64,000 nt of DNA from contig CM055101.1 of NCBI GenBank assembly GCA_029204225.1, positions 58,393,579-58,457,578 of the forward strand, written 5' to 3'. Below the pieces are notes generated by a model. The model ran no database searches. It saw only the letters and a program-made list of their open reading frames with translations, and was not told the origin of the DNA. Positions 22,404 to 33,996 of this stretch are shown here, piece by piece (the stretch's first letter is position 1; each line of letters starts with the position of its first letter). The stretch is from Diphasiastrum complanatum (Eukaryota; Streptophyta; Lycopodiopsida; Lycopodiales; Lycopodiaceae). The translations under genes were made by a program, and so were the position numbers.

Positions 22404-23990
22404 TGTTAGAAGATTTGGTGAAGATTCTTCTAACGGATTCTAGATGCTGGACGAGCCTAATGAATATCAAGTGAAGGAATTGAGACGCCAAACTACACTA
22501 TGGAGCATCGACAATAAACCAAGGAGGAGTTCCAAAATCTAGATTTACCGGAAAAAGCCAATATCAGAAGGTCGACAAGTTGCGGACTGGCCAATGAGTA
22601 AAACCAAAGCCCGTGCCTCCCAAACATATCTTACGGCAACAAGAATAAAACGATGGCTGAGTCGGCAAAAAGACTCAGATCTAATTGTAAATATAACGTC
22701 AGACACCCTTAGAAGGTGCACTATACTCGTAAGCCGACGGCACGAGAAATAGAAATAGATCTAATCTCCAATGGGCCAAAAATAAGAAAGGACCCAAGTA
22801 GTTTTTAAATACATTTTGGTTCATAACTTTTTAAGATAGTCAAGTTGTTATGGCATATGGTTTTTGACACCATTTTGTAATCACTTTTCATTTGTAAGAA
22901 TAGCAATTGAGAGAGAAAGAGAGCAGAAAAGCCTCCTCCTCCACATTTTTTTACTTTGTGAAGCCCTCTTATTTTGCCATTGTATGTTTGATTGTTGATG
23001 TATGAATGTCTGATTGTTGTTTCCTAATCATGCTATCACACTAAAGAAGATTATTAGCTCATGCTTTCATCCATTAATCCCCAAAATCACACAATAGTAA
23101 AATAGGTGCTAGAAACACATTTGGAGTGATCAATAGAATCCATTAGTTAGATTTATTTCCATTGCTCTCCTCCCTTGAAAAGATAAGCCTCAAGAGGAGA
23201 AGATCTAGTGCTCAAGAAGCCTAGATTTACCAAGGAAGCCAAGATCCAAGAAGAGGATCTTCACACACCAAAATCCAAAAAGAGCCAAGGAGAAGAACGT
23301 TAAGCGATCCACCCCTCATCTAAGCCATTCCATTTTCAGATTCAAAGCCAAGATTGACAATATTGGTAGGCTTAGATTCCATCTAGATCCATAGTTTAAC
23401 CCCCTCCCCATTGGATCAAATCCCATTACTACATCAATACTCACTCGGTTGGAGATCCAAACCCCGACCTTGCCCTCTTGATTGCAACGATTAGGGAGGC
23501 ACGGAAAGGCTCCAACAATCAAATTAGATTAGGGTCAAAATTTGTACTATTCACACATGTGGACAGGTTTGTACCTCAAAATAATTTCCGTTTTTCATTA
23601 GATCCAAATAATCTCATAGTGATTGATCAATGATGAGTTTTTTGGTGCTAGATCTAAGAAAAGCATCAATGATTGTATGCCATTGATTGGATTTGACTTT
23701 GTGTCATTAAATTTAATTAATTGAGGCTGGGATCAAGCCCTCTTAAAGTGTTTAACAGGTCTAGAAAAACCATTGAGAAGGAGCAAGGTTTTAGCTAGTT
23801 TTTGTCCAAAAATGGCCAAAATTACTTTATTTGATTGTAGCTTGATAGAATCTCATCTCATCTTCATTTCACCTTTTTGACAAAGTCGTAGAACCGTGGC
23901 TAGAAGTCCATTGAGAGGGCTAGAAGCCAAATTTGAGACAATCACTACAAGAGAGACCTTTGTGAGTTTCTAGGATCGAATCAAAACCAA
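22404..23990 (+). other. Probable 3' LTR and flanking non-coding sequence
   Basis: The start at 22404 (TGTTAGAAG) is set by the preceding polypurine tract. The end is not recognised: no CTTCTAACA-type partner terminus or target duplication was found. The region has no credible coding sequence. It ends at a Copia gag fragment beginning near 24027. Confidence 0.35.
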
Positions 23991-24026
23991 TTTATTGTGC
24001 ATTTGTTTGTAGAATTCATTACGGAG

Positions 24027-24560
24027 ATGGGAACAATTGGTGCTTTCCTTCTAGAATCTAGTGAAAGATTAAACTCTACAAACAATTCCATTTGGAAGGT
24101 GAGGATGGAGTCACTAATGGTGTTCCAAGACCTCTATGAATTTGTGCTTGAAAAAGAGGATGAATCTCTTAGATACAAGAAGAAAGCTAGGCTAGAACTT
24201 CATTGCATTAAAATGAATGTTAGCAATGATCTATTTAAGGAAGTTTCTTCTTGCAGATTGGCCAAAGAGGTATCCATTTATGAATCCAACAACACTTCTA
24301 GAGTCCTCACGATTATAAATCAAATTTTGCAAAGCATGAGAAGAAGTGAGGAAAATGCACAAGATTATTTGCTTAGAATCAAGTCTCTCAACAGGAGTTA
24401 GCCTCTATTGGAGAGAAAATTCAAGATAATGAGCTTGTCCAAGTGGTCTAAAATGGCCTAGGTGACGGTCCAAGGCTTTGCCATCCAAGAAACTTTGCCC
24501 ACAATTGATAAAGTTCATAGTGTACTTGTAGTTGAAGAATGTAGGATGCTCCACTTGATC
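24027..24560 (+). pseudogene. Copia gag fragment
   Basis: The frame from ATG 24027 reads MGTIGAFLLESSERL, STNNSIWKVRMES, LHCIKMNVSNDL and LRIKSL. After a frameshift near 24395 it continues QQELASIGEKIQDNELVQVV. This is the N-terminal half of a Copia gag (the N-K-x-W-K-x-x-M start and the central helices). It resembles the gags at 41462-41045 (-) and 44085-44470 (+). No zinc knuckle or pol follows. The sequence instead passes into about 400 bases without recognisable coding and then an opposite-strand Copia RT. Confidence 0.8.
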
Positions 24561-24939
24561 AAGATTTTGGAATAAACCCTCAAGAGCAACTTTAGATAAC
24601 AGTGAAAAGAAATGACAACATTCTTGCAATGGTTGAGGTCGATGAAAATTGGTGTCTTAATCACATTCGATCAGAACTAGACATGTTGCAATTCGATCTA
24701 CCTCGGTACTATCAGTTTGTGATTGAATGGTGTAAAGGTACGTTATGCCATATAGAAATATTTCCTTATTTCAATTTCTAAGTGAATCAGGTTCATAAAA
24801 TATATTAATTAAAACGATTTCTCTTGTGCAAGTAAGAGTAAGGCAGGAAGAGCATAAAAAATACAAAGACATTGGAACATCCATCGAAATTGAAATCACT
24901 ATGGAATTTTGTATTATGTAATACAATTTTTTGTATACA

Positions 24940-26038
24940 TCATTTTTGATCTGGTCTTGTAATGGTTAGATAGATGAGTGAACCAACTAGCTTCCTATAG
25001 GGAGTAATGTCCTTGAAGGATCTTTCATTACCTCTTATAGTTAGCTTTACATGAGACTCACAAGCTTTTGCATCTACCATATGAAATCTTTCTAGAATAT
25101 AATTAGCATACTACTCCTGACAAATAAAAGTAGATTTAGAAGATGTAATAACTTCTATTCCTAAAATGTAATGCAAGTGACCAAGATCATGCACCTTCTT
25201 GATATCCTCCACATCTTGATTGTCTCCACCACACAAGATGATATCATCCACATAGATTAGCAAGATGGTAACATCATTTCCAGCAAACCCATAGTAAATT
25301 GAATGATCATACTCACTCATAACAAAGCCTTGAGAGAGTTGAAAAATATTAAGCTTAGCATACCAACTCTTGGTGCATGCTCAAGGCCATACAAACTCTT
25401 TTGTAGTAGACACACATGATTTGGCTTTGTAGGCAAAATGTAGCTCTCGGTTTGCTCAATGTACACTTCCTCCTCAAGATAACCATTCAAAAAAGCATTT
25501 GTAATGTCCAGTTGCCATAGATCTCATCCATAAAGAGTAGCAAGAGAGATGATGACTCGAATGCTTACCATCCTTGCCATGGGTGCAAAGGTTTCATCAT
25601 AGTCAATTCCATGTTCTTGAGCATATCCTTTTGCCACTAACCTTTCCTTGTACTTGTTGATAGATCCATCTTGATTTTTCTTCACCTTGAAGATCTATTT
25701 GCATCCAATAGCTTTCTTGGCCTTAGGTAACTTCACCAATCTCCATGTTCCATTCTTCATAAGAGCTTGATTCTCAAGATCCATTGCTTGGATCCACTCC
25801 TCTTTGTTCCTTGCTTCATCTACACATGTAGGTTCATCAAAAGAGTTTAGGAAAACAACATAATTTCCAGAAACTACTTGCTTACCCTTTTCATCATAAG
25901 TGAGCCTTGAAGGCATTTGTCTTTCCCTTGATTTTCTCCATGGCTTTTGACTTGATGACGGTCCTTCATCATCACCATCCAAAGTAGGATCATTTATATC
26001 AACATCATTAGATCCATCCACATCATCATCAATAGTAC
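24940..26038 (-). pseudogene. Copia RT fragment with upstream linker
   Basis: From about 26038 leftwards the minus strand reads a Ser/Asp-rich linker (GDDEGPSSSQKPW, LTYDEKGKQVV). The RT follows with KEEWIQAMDLENQALMKNGT, KERLVAKGYAQEHGIDYDET, QLDITNAFLNGYLEEEVY, LLIYVDDIILCGGDN near 25240 and YRKLVGSLIYLT near 25010. It stops near 24940 without RNase H. Several stops interrupt it. Its upstream end at about 26040 meets the tandem repeats that flank the Ulp1-like protease gene of module B, so it was probably inserted or joined there. Confidence 0.85.
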
Positions 26039-26084
26039 TGGATAATATGAGTTTTCAATAACAAGATTCATTGTCTCCTGCAAG

Positions 26085-26880
26085 AAATGCGCTATCTCCA
26101 TTGGGGAGATTTTCAGTCACTTGAACTCCAGTGATCATTACAATCGACGCTTGCCCTTGTTAATGTCTCGTACTTATCGGTTGTATTTTTGGTCTTTATT
26201 GCCTTGGTTTGTATTGTCCTTGTCTTGGCATATTTGGATATGTTCAGAAGATGAATTGATGAAAGCTTTGCTGTAACAAATCTAAGTTTGTCGCATGTTT
26301 GAATTGGTTGTGGCAAAGGTTCCATCAGATCATCTTTCTGAACTTATCCAAAAAAAACCATGGTAAAGGAAAGGCAGACCAAGGCTATGAAAAACAAACT
26401 TGTCGAAAAACCGTAGAAATTGAGATGAATGAATCATAATCTGAATTAATAATAGGAAAATAAACTAGAAATGCATTATCTTCATTGGGGAGATCGTCAG
26501 TGACTTGAACTCCAGTGACCACTACAATCAGATATCAAATCGACGCTTGCCCTTGTTGAGGTCTCGTATATATCAGTTGTATTTGGTCTTCATTGTCTTG
26601 GTCTGTATTGTCCTTGTCTTGGCATATTTGTATATGTCCAGATGATGATCTGATCAAAGCTTTGATGCAACAAATCTAAGTGAACTAATGTCGCATGTTT
26701 CGATTGGTTGTGGCAAAGGTTTGATCAGATCATCATTCTGAACTTATCCAAAAAAAACATGGTAAAGGCAAGGCAGACCAAGGCTATGAAAAACAAACAT
26801 GTCGAAAAATCATAGAAATTGAAGATGAATGAAACATAACCTCAATTGATAAGATTAAAAAAAGCAAGTAAGAAGAACCA
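26085..26880. repeat. Tandem duplication (two units of about 380-410 bp, third partial copy at 27060-27115)
   Basis: Units starting at about 26085 and 26467 share nearly all their sequence, for example CTTGAACTCCAGTGA, CGACGCTTGCCCTTGTT and GGTTGTGGCAAAGGTT. The second unit holds GATATCAAATCGACGC at 26531-26546, the motif that recurs through module B. The first unit has lost part of it. The start of each unit resembles the small exon near 27068-27111 of the protease gene (minus-strand LPNGD or LPNED). The array therefore looks like repeated copies of that gene's 3' end. Each unit has diverged by several per cent. Confidence 0.8.
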
Positions 26881-26977
26881 TAGAAAAACTATAAATATAT
26901 TTCTATTAAAAATTTCTATACATGTGTCTCATCCACATCAAGTGAGACGAATATTTAATCTCAACTATCTATGATCT

Positions 26978-27332
26978 CTAAATCCATTTCTCCAGTTGGA
27001 AGTAGCTTGGGTGGAGGACACTGCAACTGGATATGAATTTTCGATCACCAACTTTATAGTCTCCTACCTGAAGTGCATTATCTCCATTGGGGAGACCTTC
27101 AGGCATTTAAACTGAAAAAAAAAAACATAAACACAGTTAAATGTAATTAATCAAAGATCAGTTAATATTAATTTGAAATAGGAAAAAAAAAAAACACAGT
27201 TAAAATTTATTAATCGAAGATTACCTCTTCCAGATTTGGAAGTCCATCTTGTAGTGCAAGCCAATTAAAAAAGTATTTGGCATTGCATACGGTATACCAT
27301 CCACAGCTGACAGAATCAACCTGCTGGGAGGA
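26978..27332 (-). CDS. Ulp1-like cysteine protease, C-terminal exons (module B)
   Basis: Exon 27332-27225 begins after TTCTGCAG, ends before GTAATC, and is exactly 36 codons. It reads SSQQVDSVSCGW and then CNAKYFFNWLALQDGLP. The Gln six residues before Cys-Gly is the oxyanion/nucleophile pattern of Ulp1 (C48) proteases. A probable further exon is 27111-27068, after a pyrimidine tract and CAG. A last exon from 27026 ends at TAG 26980-26978. The upstream exons (32917-33472) lie beyond the LTR element 27350-32730, which sits inside the intron 17 bp from this exon's acceptor. Phase matches exactly (0/0). The last two exons are less certain. If spliced, the enzyme would have His, Gln and Cys in place. 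Confidence 0.65.
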
Positions 27333-27349
27333 CTGCAGAATCCATTTTT

Positions 27350-27832
27350 TGTTGAAATTCCAATAGAATCTAGTGCAGTATGCAGATCACATCAATCAAT
27401 CACCATAGACACTCCTCACAAGCTCTCAAAGATGGCACAGCAAAAGCTAATAGATTACAAAGAAACACTGTACATATAGAGTATTCACAAACTGCATGAA
27501 AAGGCAGGTGTCCTAAAATTGGCCTACCACCTTTCAAACTAAGGTCGGGCCCAATATGGCCAAATTCGACTGACAAAATTGGACATGCCCCCAAGTATAG
27601 CAAGTACTGTAAATAATTTTGTACAGGCTAATTCTTCCTATGTGTGGCTACCCGGCTAACCCAAGTAGCCGTCTACGGAATCAGTGCCCGACTGATATGA
27701 CATTAGTGGGTCACGTCCCGACAACAACCAAAAACTATAAATCCTAATTAATTGAAGATATGTATAGTTAATTACAATACTGCATTTCAAGCTTACAATA
27801 AAAATATATTAGATCAAATCTGATTCTTAATA
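27350..27832 (-). repeat. Left (3') LTR of the LARD-like element
   Basis: It starts TGTTGAAATTC and ends ATTCTTAATA, where the intact copy has TTTTTAACA, so the outer CA/TG has mutated. It aligns with 32247-32730 along its whole length with few differences. The purine tract in minus orientation lies just to the right at 27833-27845. Confidence 0.9.
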
Positions 27833-30800
27833 CTCTCCCTTAAGCTCAAATGCATTAGGAGTAAAGAATTATATTGTAGCAGTGTCTGGAGTGTCCAAAA
27901 GATGTTATGCATATCCCTGCTACCCTGTACTTGACTCACACTCAAGCACACCATCAAACCACCAGGTTTGGCACACAAAGTATCATGCAAACATGCTCAT
28001 ACAGAGAGTCTACCATACTCTTGACTAACTGACTCGTCCCCAATCCGACTTGAACACAAGTGGACCACACGAGAGACATGGCTCAAACTGAGGAAATTCC
28101 ACTGCCACCATGAGACTTACATCCTCCATCTAGCTAGGCTAACATCCTATCAGGCACTTACAAGCACAAACCTGTAAAGCTGACATACATGAGCGATTGA
28201 AATTCAACCTGAGGAAATCTTGTTGCCACCATAAGATTGTACCCTCACCAGATAGATAGCTAGTAGACATAATGACAAGTCAAAGAGCATAAAATGACTA
28301 CTTTGTTTCACTGTAGCAAATGCACAACCACATACGACTCCGACTCAGATCTAGACTCCTGTGACAAGGTAACATGCAAGCCCACGCACACTCATGCAAA
28401 CCAACACGAATGATAAAGCGTCAAATACATGACCAAGGCCTGCCCATAAGTGATATCCTGTCATACCAACACTTATGCCACCTGTAGATCCACCGCTACA
28501 CCACTGGTCACCAAATCAGGACCTCAACTATGGCCTGCACCTGTAACCAAGATGTCCTCACGTCTAAGCATATCTCATAGATGTCCTCATACATCATCCA
28601 AGATCAACCATCTCGAACCAATGAGCACTCCAAGCCTCATCCCTGATGTATCTCCCAAACAAAGCTATGCTCTAAGCTGCTTTGCCTTGACATCCTATCC
28701 AATAAGCCTTGAAAGCTGATCCCCATCCAATCCTCATGCTCCAAGCACAAGAGTCTACCAAGGACTCAATGAATGAATGTACACAAACCTCACCATAGGC
28801 TATACCTGAGTAGCTCACCTATCTCCCAAAGATACTGATGATGATTTGCCTCTCCTACATCCCATGTAGGCTCAACTTGCCATGCTTGACGTTGCCAACT
28901 CTGATCTGACCAATACATAGGCCTCCCACCAAGGAGCCTATATCACCAACACATCCATCATAGCGTCCAAGCCAAATCAAATACAAACTCGATCAACTAT
29001 CGTGGTGAACAACTCACCCACGCCATAGCATATCAGGTAGGATAGCTCCAGATTCCTATACCTTGTACCATCTGATCACTAAGTATCCATTACCCACCTA
29101 TAACTCCCCAAGAATATGTCCACCTGTAGTGCAACTAGACTCCAACTGGATCTAACCAAAAGCTGCATCTTGCTTACCAAATAATGATGGATAACAACAA
29201 CATGTGACACCAACCTGGAGATCATCGTGCATATAACCATGCAACTCACCTAATCATCGCCAAAGTATCAGCTGTCACTCCCTGAGCAACCATCTCCATC
29301 TCTGTTGTCTCACAATCATGGGCATGTTGAATCCACATCACCCCGTAATGCTCTCCATGCCCTCAGGATATGTACCACCACAGGTACACTCCATTCACAC
29401 CTATCTCCAAGTAGGCATGACTCGTCCCTAGGTCACCACATGATGCACCAACTGAAGAACATCGTCCATACATCAAATGACATATCATACCTGAGCAACT
29501 GTACCATCTCCTTGAGTGCCACTCTAATGGACTCGTCATCCACATACTATGCTCACCTGATGTCTCTGATCCTGGTCACCATCCTGCTAGACAAGCCAAA
29601 CTCCAAAGCATCAATTGCTCCACCTGGCTCCTAGCATCTCTCGCTCTCCCTGGCTATGTGCCACCCGACACCATGCCAACACAAGCTTGTCCATGAGTCG
29701 CCGCTCACGAGATCCCGAGACCATTGTCTCCCTGATTGTACTGAGGTATATGGCTCTGAGTGACTCCCTCTAGGCTTATCCCTGATCTCACCACCTGAGA
29801 ATCTGCACCATGAAAATTCCAACAATTGTGCCAAGCCTAGACTCCTGCAAATACAACCAAATGCATAAAAGCTATAGATAGCTTATCCACGCCCGTGATG
29901 GTAGATGCCTCCCCATCGATGCCAATGCTTCTGACTGGCTCCCTGTTGTAATGCCAACATGTACTCCCAAATGAGCACACCATGAATTCCTTGCCATCAG
30001 TGTCCCCTGCAGTAGATCGCTAGCAAAACACTCACCATAGTGTTTGCCCTTCGATCACACCACGTGCGATCTCCATCAGCTCTCCAACCTAGAGCTGGCT
30101 CTAAAAGCTTCACGCTTTGTCCATTTGTGTTTGCAGATTTCTGATTCCATCATGAATCCCACATGTAAGTCCTGTCCATGCCAATGACTCAAGTCCAATA
30201 TAAAATAGCTGCCCCCTAATGATCATCCCATGTCATCCTGCAATGTTATCCCTACCAGGTATCCCAATGCCATCCCTGATCACAAAGATATGAGCATCTA
30301 CCCTGTAGTGCCCACCTGTATTCCTCCAAGCTAGCTCCAAGCTGCTCCTGTGAATGGTTCTAAACCACTCCCTGAGAATACACTGAGATGTGAACTCCAA
30401 ACCCACCATCAAGTCCCTCACATAACTGTGCATGCCAATATCCCTCCAAGTGAACCTGTGAGATCTTCCACGGTCCAAACCAAATGATCTGCACCCTGTC
30501 ATCACCGGAATTTGCATCCCTGATGCAATACTGATATGGCAAATTGACTTGACTTATCCAAACTGGCAGTTGAGGTGTATCTCCTCGATGACAAACCTGA
30601 TACACTGCTCCACAACTACAATGGCTTGATCAAAACTGACTTATTGACTGCAAAACTGCAAAATCATCACACTCACCACCCACCAAGAGTCTTCAAAGTG
30701 TGATTATTGACCCATTCTTCATCCTCTACGTGTCTCACACACAGCTCGTCCAATGCAAGTCCGCTATCTTGCCCAATGGCTTCCAACTGGCACCACCTTG

Positions 30801-32233
30801 CACTTCCATCACCCGTGACCACCAAAATGTGTGTACCTTTGAGGTAGCCCATATTTCCCTCTGAACGAAAAATTTTCAAGCTACAAATGCGTGTGTCAAT
30901 GCAGCTATCACCTGACTCGACATTGCCACTGTCGATCATACATGTGAGAGTGTTTCCCCAAAACGCCACTTGACGTTGGTTGGTCCAAACCCCAAGAGTT
31001 GAACCTGATCACAAGAATTTTTCACCTGTAGTTGGCATACCATGCCTATCTCTCACCTGTGATTGCTTGCCCTCTCAAAATTGTCACCAATAATGAGTAG
31101 TCACATCACCAAAACTAGCTTTCTCCACACAATTCCGCTACCATTCGCCCCCATACCGCATTTACCACTTCCAAACACCCTGTTATCATGTCAAGAGTAA
31201 GTAATAATGATTTCAAAGCAATAATGCCTCATTGTACCACCCTGTAGCAGGTTTCACCAGCCAAAAATTGCCCTGAATTTGGCCCTACGGTACCTAAATG
31301 GCAAATGTAACCCATCACTAGGTCACCCGCACTCCGCTCAATAGAATGGTGACAAAAACCTCCCAAAATGTGTTTCTCCCTACTCTGTGACGTCGGTCTG
31401 TCTACTGACTCTGAGCAGCCAGTTTCAGGGGTCATTTTGGCCCAAGGATGGCCAAAAAAGGTGCCTTCTAGCCAAAGATAGGCCTCTCCAAAGATTGCCC
31501 TTGCAAAATTGAACTGGAACTTCATTCAAAAGTTTCTTAATGAAGAAATGGCATTTTTGTCCTTTGGGTCCCTTCAGGCCCTTTCTTTTGAAGATTTTTA
31601 ATGAAGTTGCATGGCCACTTCATACCCTTCGGACCCTTTCAACCAGCATCTAATGGTCCATTACAAATCCACGGTCCTAGAGCACTCCCAGAGAAATCGA
31701 TCACAACCGTTGATCTATGGCATGGTTGATCCGACGTTCCAAATGCCTTTTGCGCGCTGATTCGCTGCCCTACAGACACAATCCACTTCAAGACGCTAGG
31801 CATCTCTCTTCGCTGGCTATGCACGAGCGGCTGTCCAAGCTCCTCTTCTCTCTCATTCACCTTGCTAAACAGCTATGGCAAAAGGGTTTTGGGCCGCGCT
31901 TACAACCTGATTTAACTCCATCAGCTTTCTATGGCTGCCCACGGCCTTCTACAGGCTGAGTCGTGCTGCCAGAACGCCCTCTTGTGGCTTCTGACAGATC
32001 TAAAAAAGGCCACCTACAATAAAAGATCCATAACTTTTCACCTGTAAACCCTTGCCCTATGAGAGAGAGATTTTTCTTGGGCTTTGCTCAGTCTGTCACT
32101 GAGTCTCCTGCCATCCGGACTGCCGATACCCCGTATGGAGTCCTCTGTCCTGAGATGCTTTGAGTGCTATTTTTCCTGGTGAAAGACCCTATTCCATAGC
32201 TTCACCGGATCGTCCATACCTGCATCACCCTAA
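27833..32233. other. Non-coding interior of the LARD-like element
   Basis: About 4.4 kb lacks any retroviral motif. Sequence near 31560-31660 (TTTTTAATGAAGTTG...GGCCACTTCA) resembles the leader of the Copia at 55480-55530. The 28000-31000 part is C/A-rich on the + strand. Short open frames here (for example 30673-30969 and 31229-31525, minus) have no recognised relatives. Confidence 0.6.
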
Positions 32234-32246
32234 CGCTCTGATACCA
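32234..32246 (-). other. Primer-binding site, initiator tRNA-Met type
   Basis: On the minus strand TGGTATCAGAGCG begins directly after the LTR end TTTCAACA. It is complementary to the 3' end of initiator tRNA-Met as used by most plant Copia elements. Confidence 0.9.
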
Positions 32247-32730
32247 TGTTGAAATTCTGATAGAATCTAGTGCAGTATGCAGATCACATCAATCAATAAC
32301 CATAGACATTCCTCACAAGCTCTCAAAGATGGCACAACAAAAGCTAATAGATTACAAAGAAACATTGTACATATAGAGTATTCACAAACTGCATGAAAAG
32401 GCAGGTGTCCTAAAATTGGCCTACCACCTGTCAAACTAAGGTCGGGCCCAATATGGCCAAATTCGACCGACAAACTTGGGACATGCCCCCAAGTATAGCA
32501 AGTACTGTAAATAACTCTGTACATGCTAATTCTTCCTATGTGTGGCTACCCGGCTAACCCAAGTAGCCGTCTACGGGATCAGTGCCCGGCTGATATGACA
32601 ATAGTGGGTCACGTCCCAACAACAACCAAAAACTATAAATCCTAATTCACTGAAGATATGTACAGTTAATTACAATACTGCATTTTGAGCTTACAATAAA
32701 AATATATTAGATCAAATCTGATTTTTAACA
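32247..32730 (-). repeat. Right (5') LTR of the LARD-like element
   Basis: The + strand reads TGTTGAAATTC...TTTTTAACA, giving TGTTAAA...TTTCAACA in element orientation. On the minus strand CTATATGTACA near 32370 may be the TATA box. The primer-binding site directly follows its inner edge (32234-32246). Confidence 0.9.
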
Positions 32731-32916
32731 ATTTTAACATTATGAGATATCAGATCAATGCGCAGGATGTTATAACTAAATCTACAACGGAAACAAGGGC
32801 GCATCGAACCAATATCAAAAAAATATTTTTTGAATATTTGATCAGCTCGCATGTTATGAAAATAAACCAATCAATAACTACAAGGGCGCGTCGAACCGAT
32901 ATTGAAAAATTTATAC

Positions 32917-33472
32917 CTCTGCATCAACCATTTTCAACTTCGAGTATGCTTTTGCATTTGGTACTAGAAACATTTCCAGCATTTTCTGGATATGGGTCCT
33001 GGCAATTTTGTGTGTGTGTGTAATAGAGTTCGTGTTTGAACAAATTAGATTACACACACCCTCATCATTGACGTACAAGGACAACACATATAAGCTCCAA
33101 TGATCACTGCAATCATAAAACAATAAGTTAATGAGAATCAATGTGAAATCAAAATTCATATGAAAAATTTAACAAAATAAAATCTAAAGAAAAAGACACT
33201 TACTTTGTTATGTATGGCAGCACGAGAATTGGAGTCCCCAATCTGACGTATTGGAGCATATCATCGTGCAGACTTTTGAAATCAAGAAAATCAAATGCAG
33301 CCATGAATTGAAGAGGAAATAATGCTACATCTATAAACAATGGGGTTTGGAAAAATTCCATCCAATACTTAATGGCCCCACCTCCTACATTGTCACCTAG
33401 CATGTTATCCCTACTTTCTAATTCACCTGTATCTAAACTAGAGAGGGGGAGACCAGCATTGGTCTTTGGCAT
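32917..33472 (-). CDS. Ulp1-like cysteine protease, central exons (module B)
   Basis: Exon 33472-33204 starts MPKTNAGLPLSSLD and includes IKYWMEFFQTPLFIDVALF, DFLDFKSLHDDML and GTPILVLPYIT. A GTAAGTG donor and TGATTGCAG acceptor join it in phase to exon 33106-32917, which is 190 nt. That exon starts NDHWSLYVLSLYVND and continues LICSNTNSITHTH. His-Trp followed by a hydrophobic strand is the catalytic-His region of Ulp1/SENP (C48) proteases. At the usual Asp position the codon reads Asn (TNS instead of .DS). The exon ends VDAE before GTATAA, in phase 0 with the Cys exon at 27332. The role would be cleavage of SUMO-like conjugates or a self-encoded precursor. An in-frame TGA lies just upstream of the ATG, so the N-terminus may come from 33520-33897 by splicing. 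Confidence 0.65.
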
Positions 33473-33519
33473 CCTAAAACTATATCAAGGACTAAACCTT
33501 TAAGATACGTGTTTAACAA

Positions 33520-33897
33520 CTAGTCATACTGCACATATTGAGGACTATTTACAAAGGCAAGTGCAGGGGGTGACGGAAGTAATAGAGATAAATCAAAAAA
33601 AGAATTGTCCTTCGAAATTGATTCTACCTTTACATCAACAAAATCATCTAAATCATTTCCTAGAACAAGTGGAGGGGAACTAATATTTTTGGGGGTAGGA
33701 GGAGGAGATTTATTAGGAGAGGATGATTTAGAAGGAGAGGTTAAAGTTGGAGTTCTGGGAAGAGAAGAAAGAGACTTAGGAGGAGAATTGGGAGGAGAAT
33801 GCCTAGAAGAAAGAAACTCATCCAAAGGAGATGGCTTCGAAAAATCCCTCGCTTTATTTGGAGGGTCAAGAGACCTCCTCTTCTTTGAAACACTCAT
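33520..33897 (-). CDS. Ser/Pro-rich basic N-terminal ORF (module B)
   Basis: This 125-codon frame starts MSVSKKRRSLDPPNKARDF. It has an SP-rich middle with repeated SP, TP and SPNKSPPPTPK motifs, then an acidic patch DLDDFVDVKVES. It looks disordered, with many potential proline-directed phosphorylation sites and an N-terminal basic cluster (KKRR) that could act as a nuclear signal. It lies 99 bp after the H3-like stop and 47 bp before the protease ATG, all on the minus strand. It may be the first exon of the protease gene, because a GTAAAT donor sits after LPSPPALAF, but I could not find an acceptor that keeps phase. No known family is recognised. Confidence 0.45.
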   Translation of the reverse strand: MSVSKKRRSLDPPNKARDFSKPSPLDEFLSSRHSPPNSPPKSLSSLPRTPTLTSPSKSSSPNKSPPPTPKNISSPPLVLGNDLDDFVDVKVESISKDNSFFDLSLLLPSPPALAFVNSPQYVQYD

Positions 33898-33996
33898 GCC
33901 CTATAAATGAATAACAAGCCGGGATGGTTGAGATTGCTTTCGTTTTGACCTCCCTGAATCTTGTTTTGTAGGAGAGGAGGGAGCAGGTCTAAAGTA

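Larger units (their letters stand above)
27350..32730 (-). mobile_element. Complete non-autonomous LTR retrotransposon (LARD-like), 5381 bp
   Basis: Two LTRs of 483 and 484 bp (27350-27832 and 32247-32730) flank 4.4 kb of sequence. The primer-binding site (minus strand TGGTATCAGAGCG) abuts the right LTR, and a purine tract abuts the left one, so the element points left. Flanking sequence is ATTTTT on the left and ATTTT on the right, consistent with a 5-bp target duplication plus one T. The interior has no gag or pol motif on either strand, and the longest frames are below 110 codons without family resemblance. Its leader and LTR layout resemble those of the Copia element at 52050-56700, so that family may have mobilised it. 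It is inserted in an intron of the Ulp1-like gene. Confidence 0.9.

Noticed and set aside
28450-31959. Several frames of 60-109 codons inside the LARD-like element
   Set aside because: Found on both strands with no retroviral motif or conserved pattern. They fit the chance expectation for a C-rich non-coding interior.
33605-33910. 101-codon + frame opposite the Ser/Pro-rich ORF
   Set aside because: Gly/Glu-rich antisense shadow of the Ser/Pro-rich minus-strand frame.
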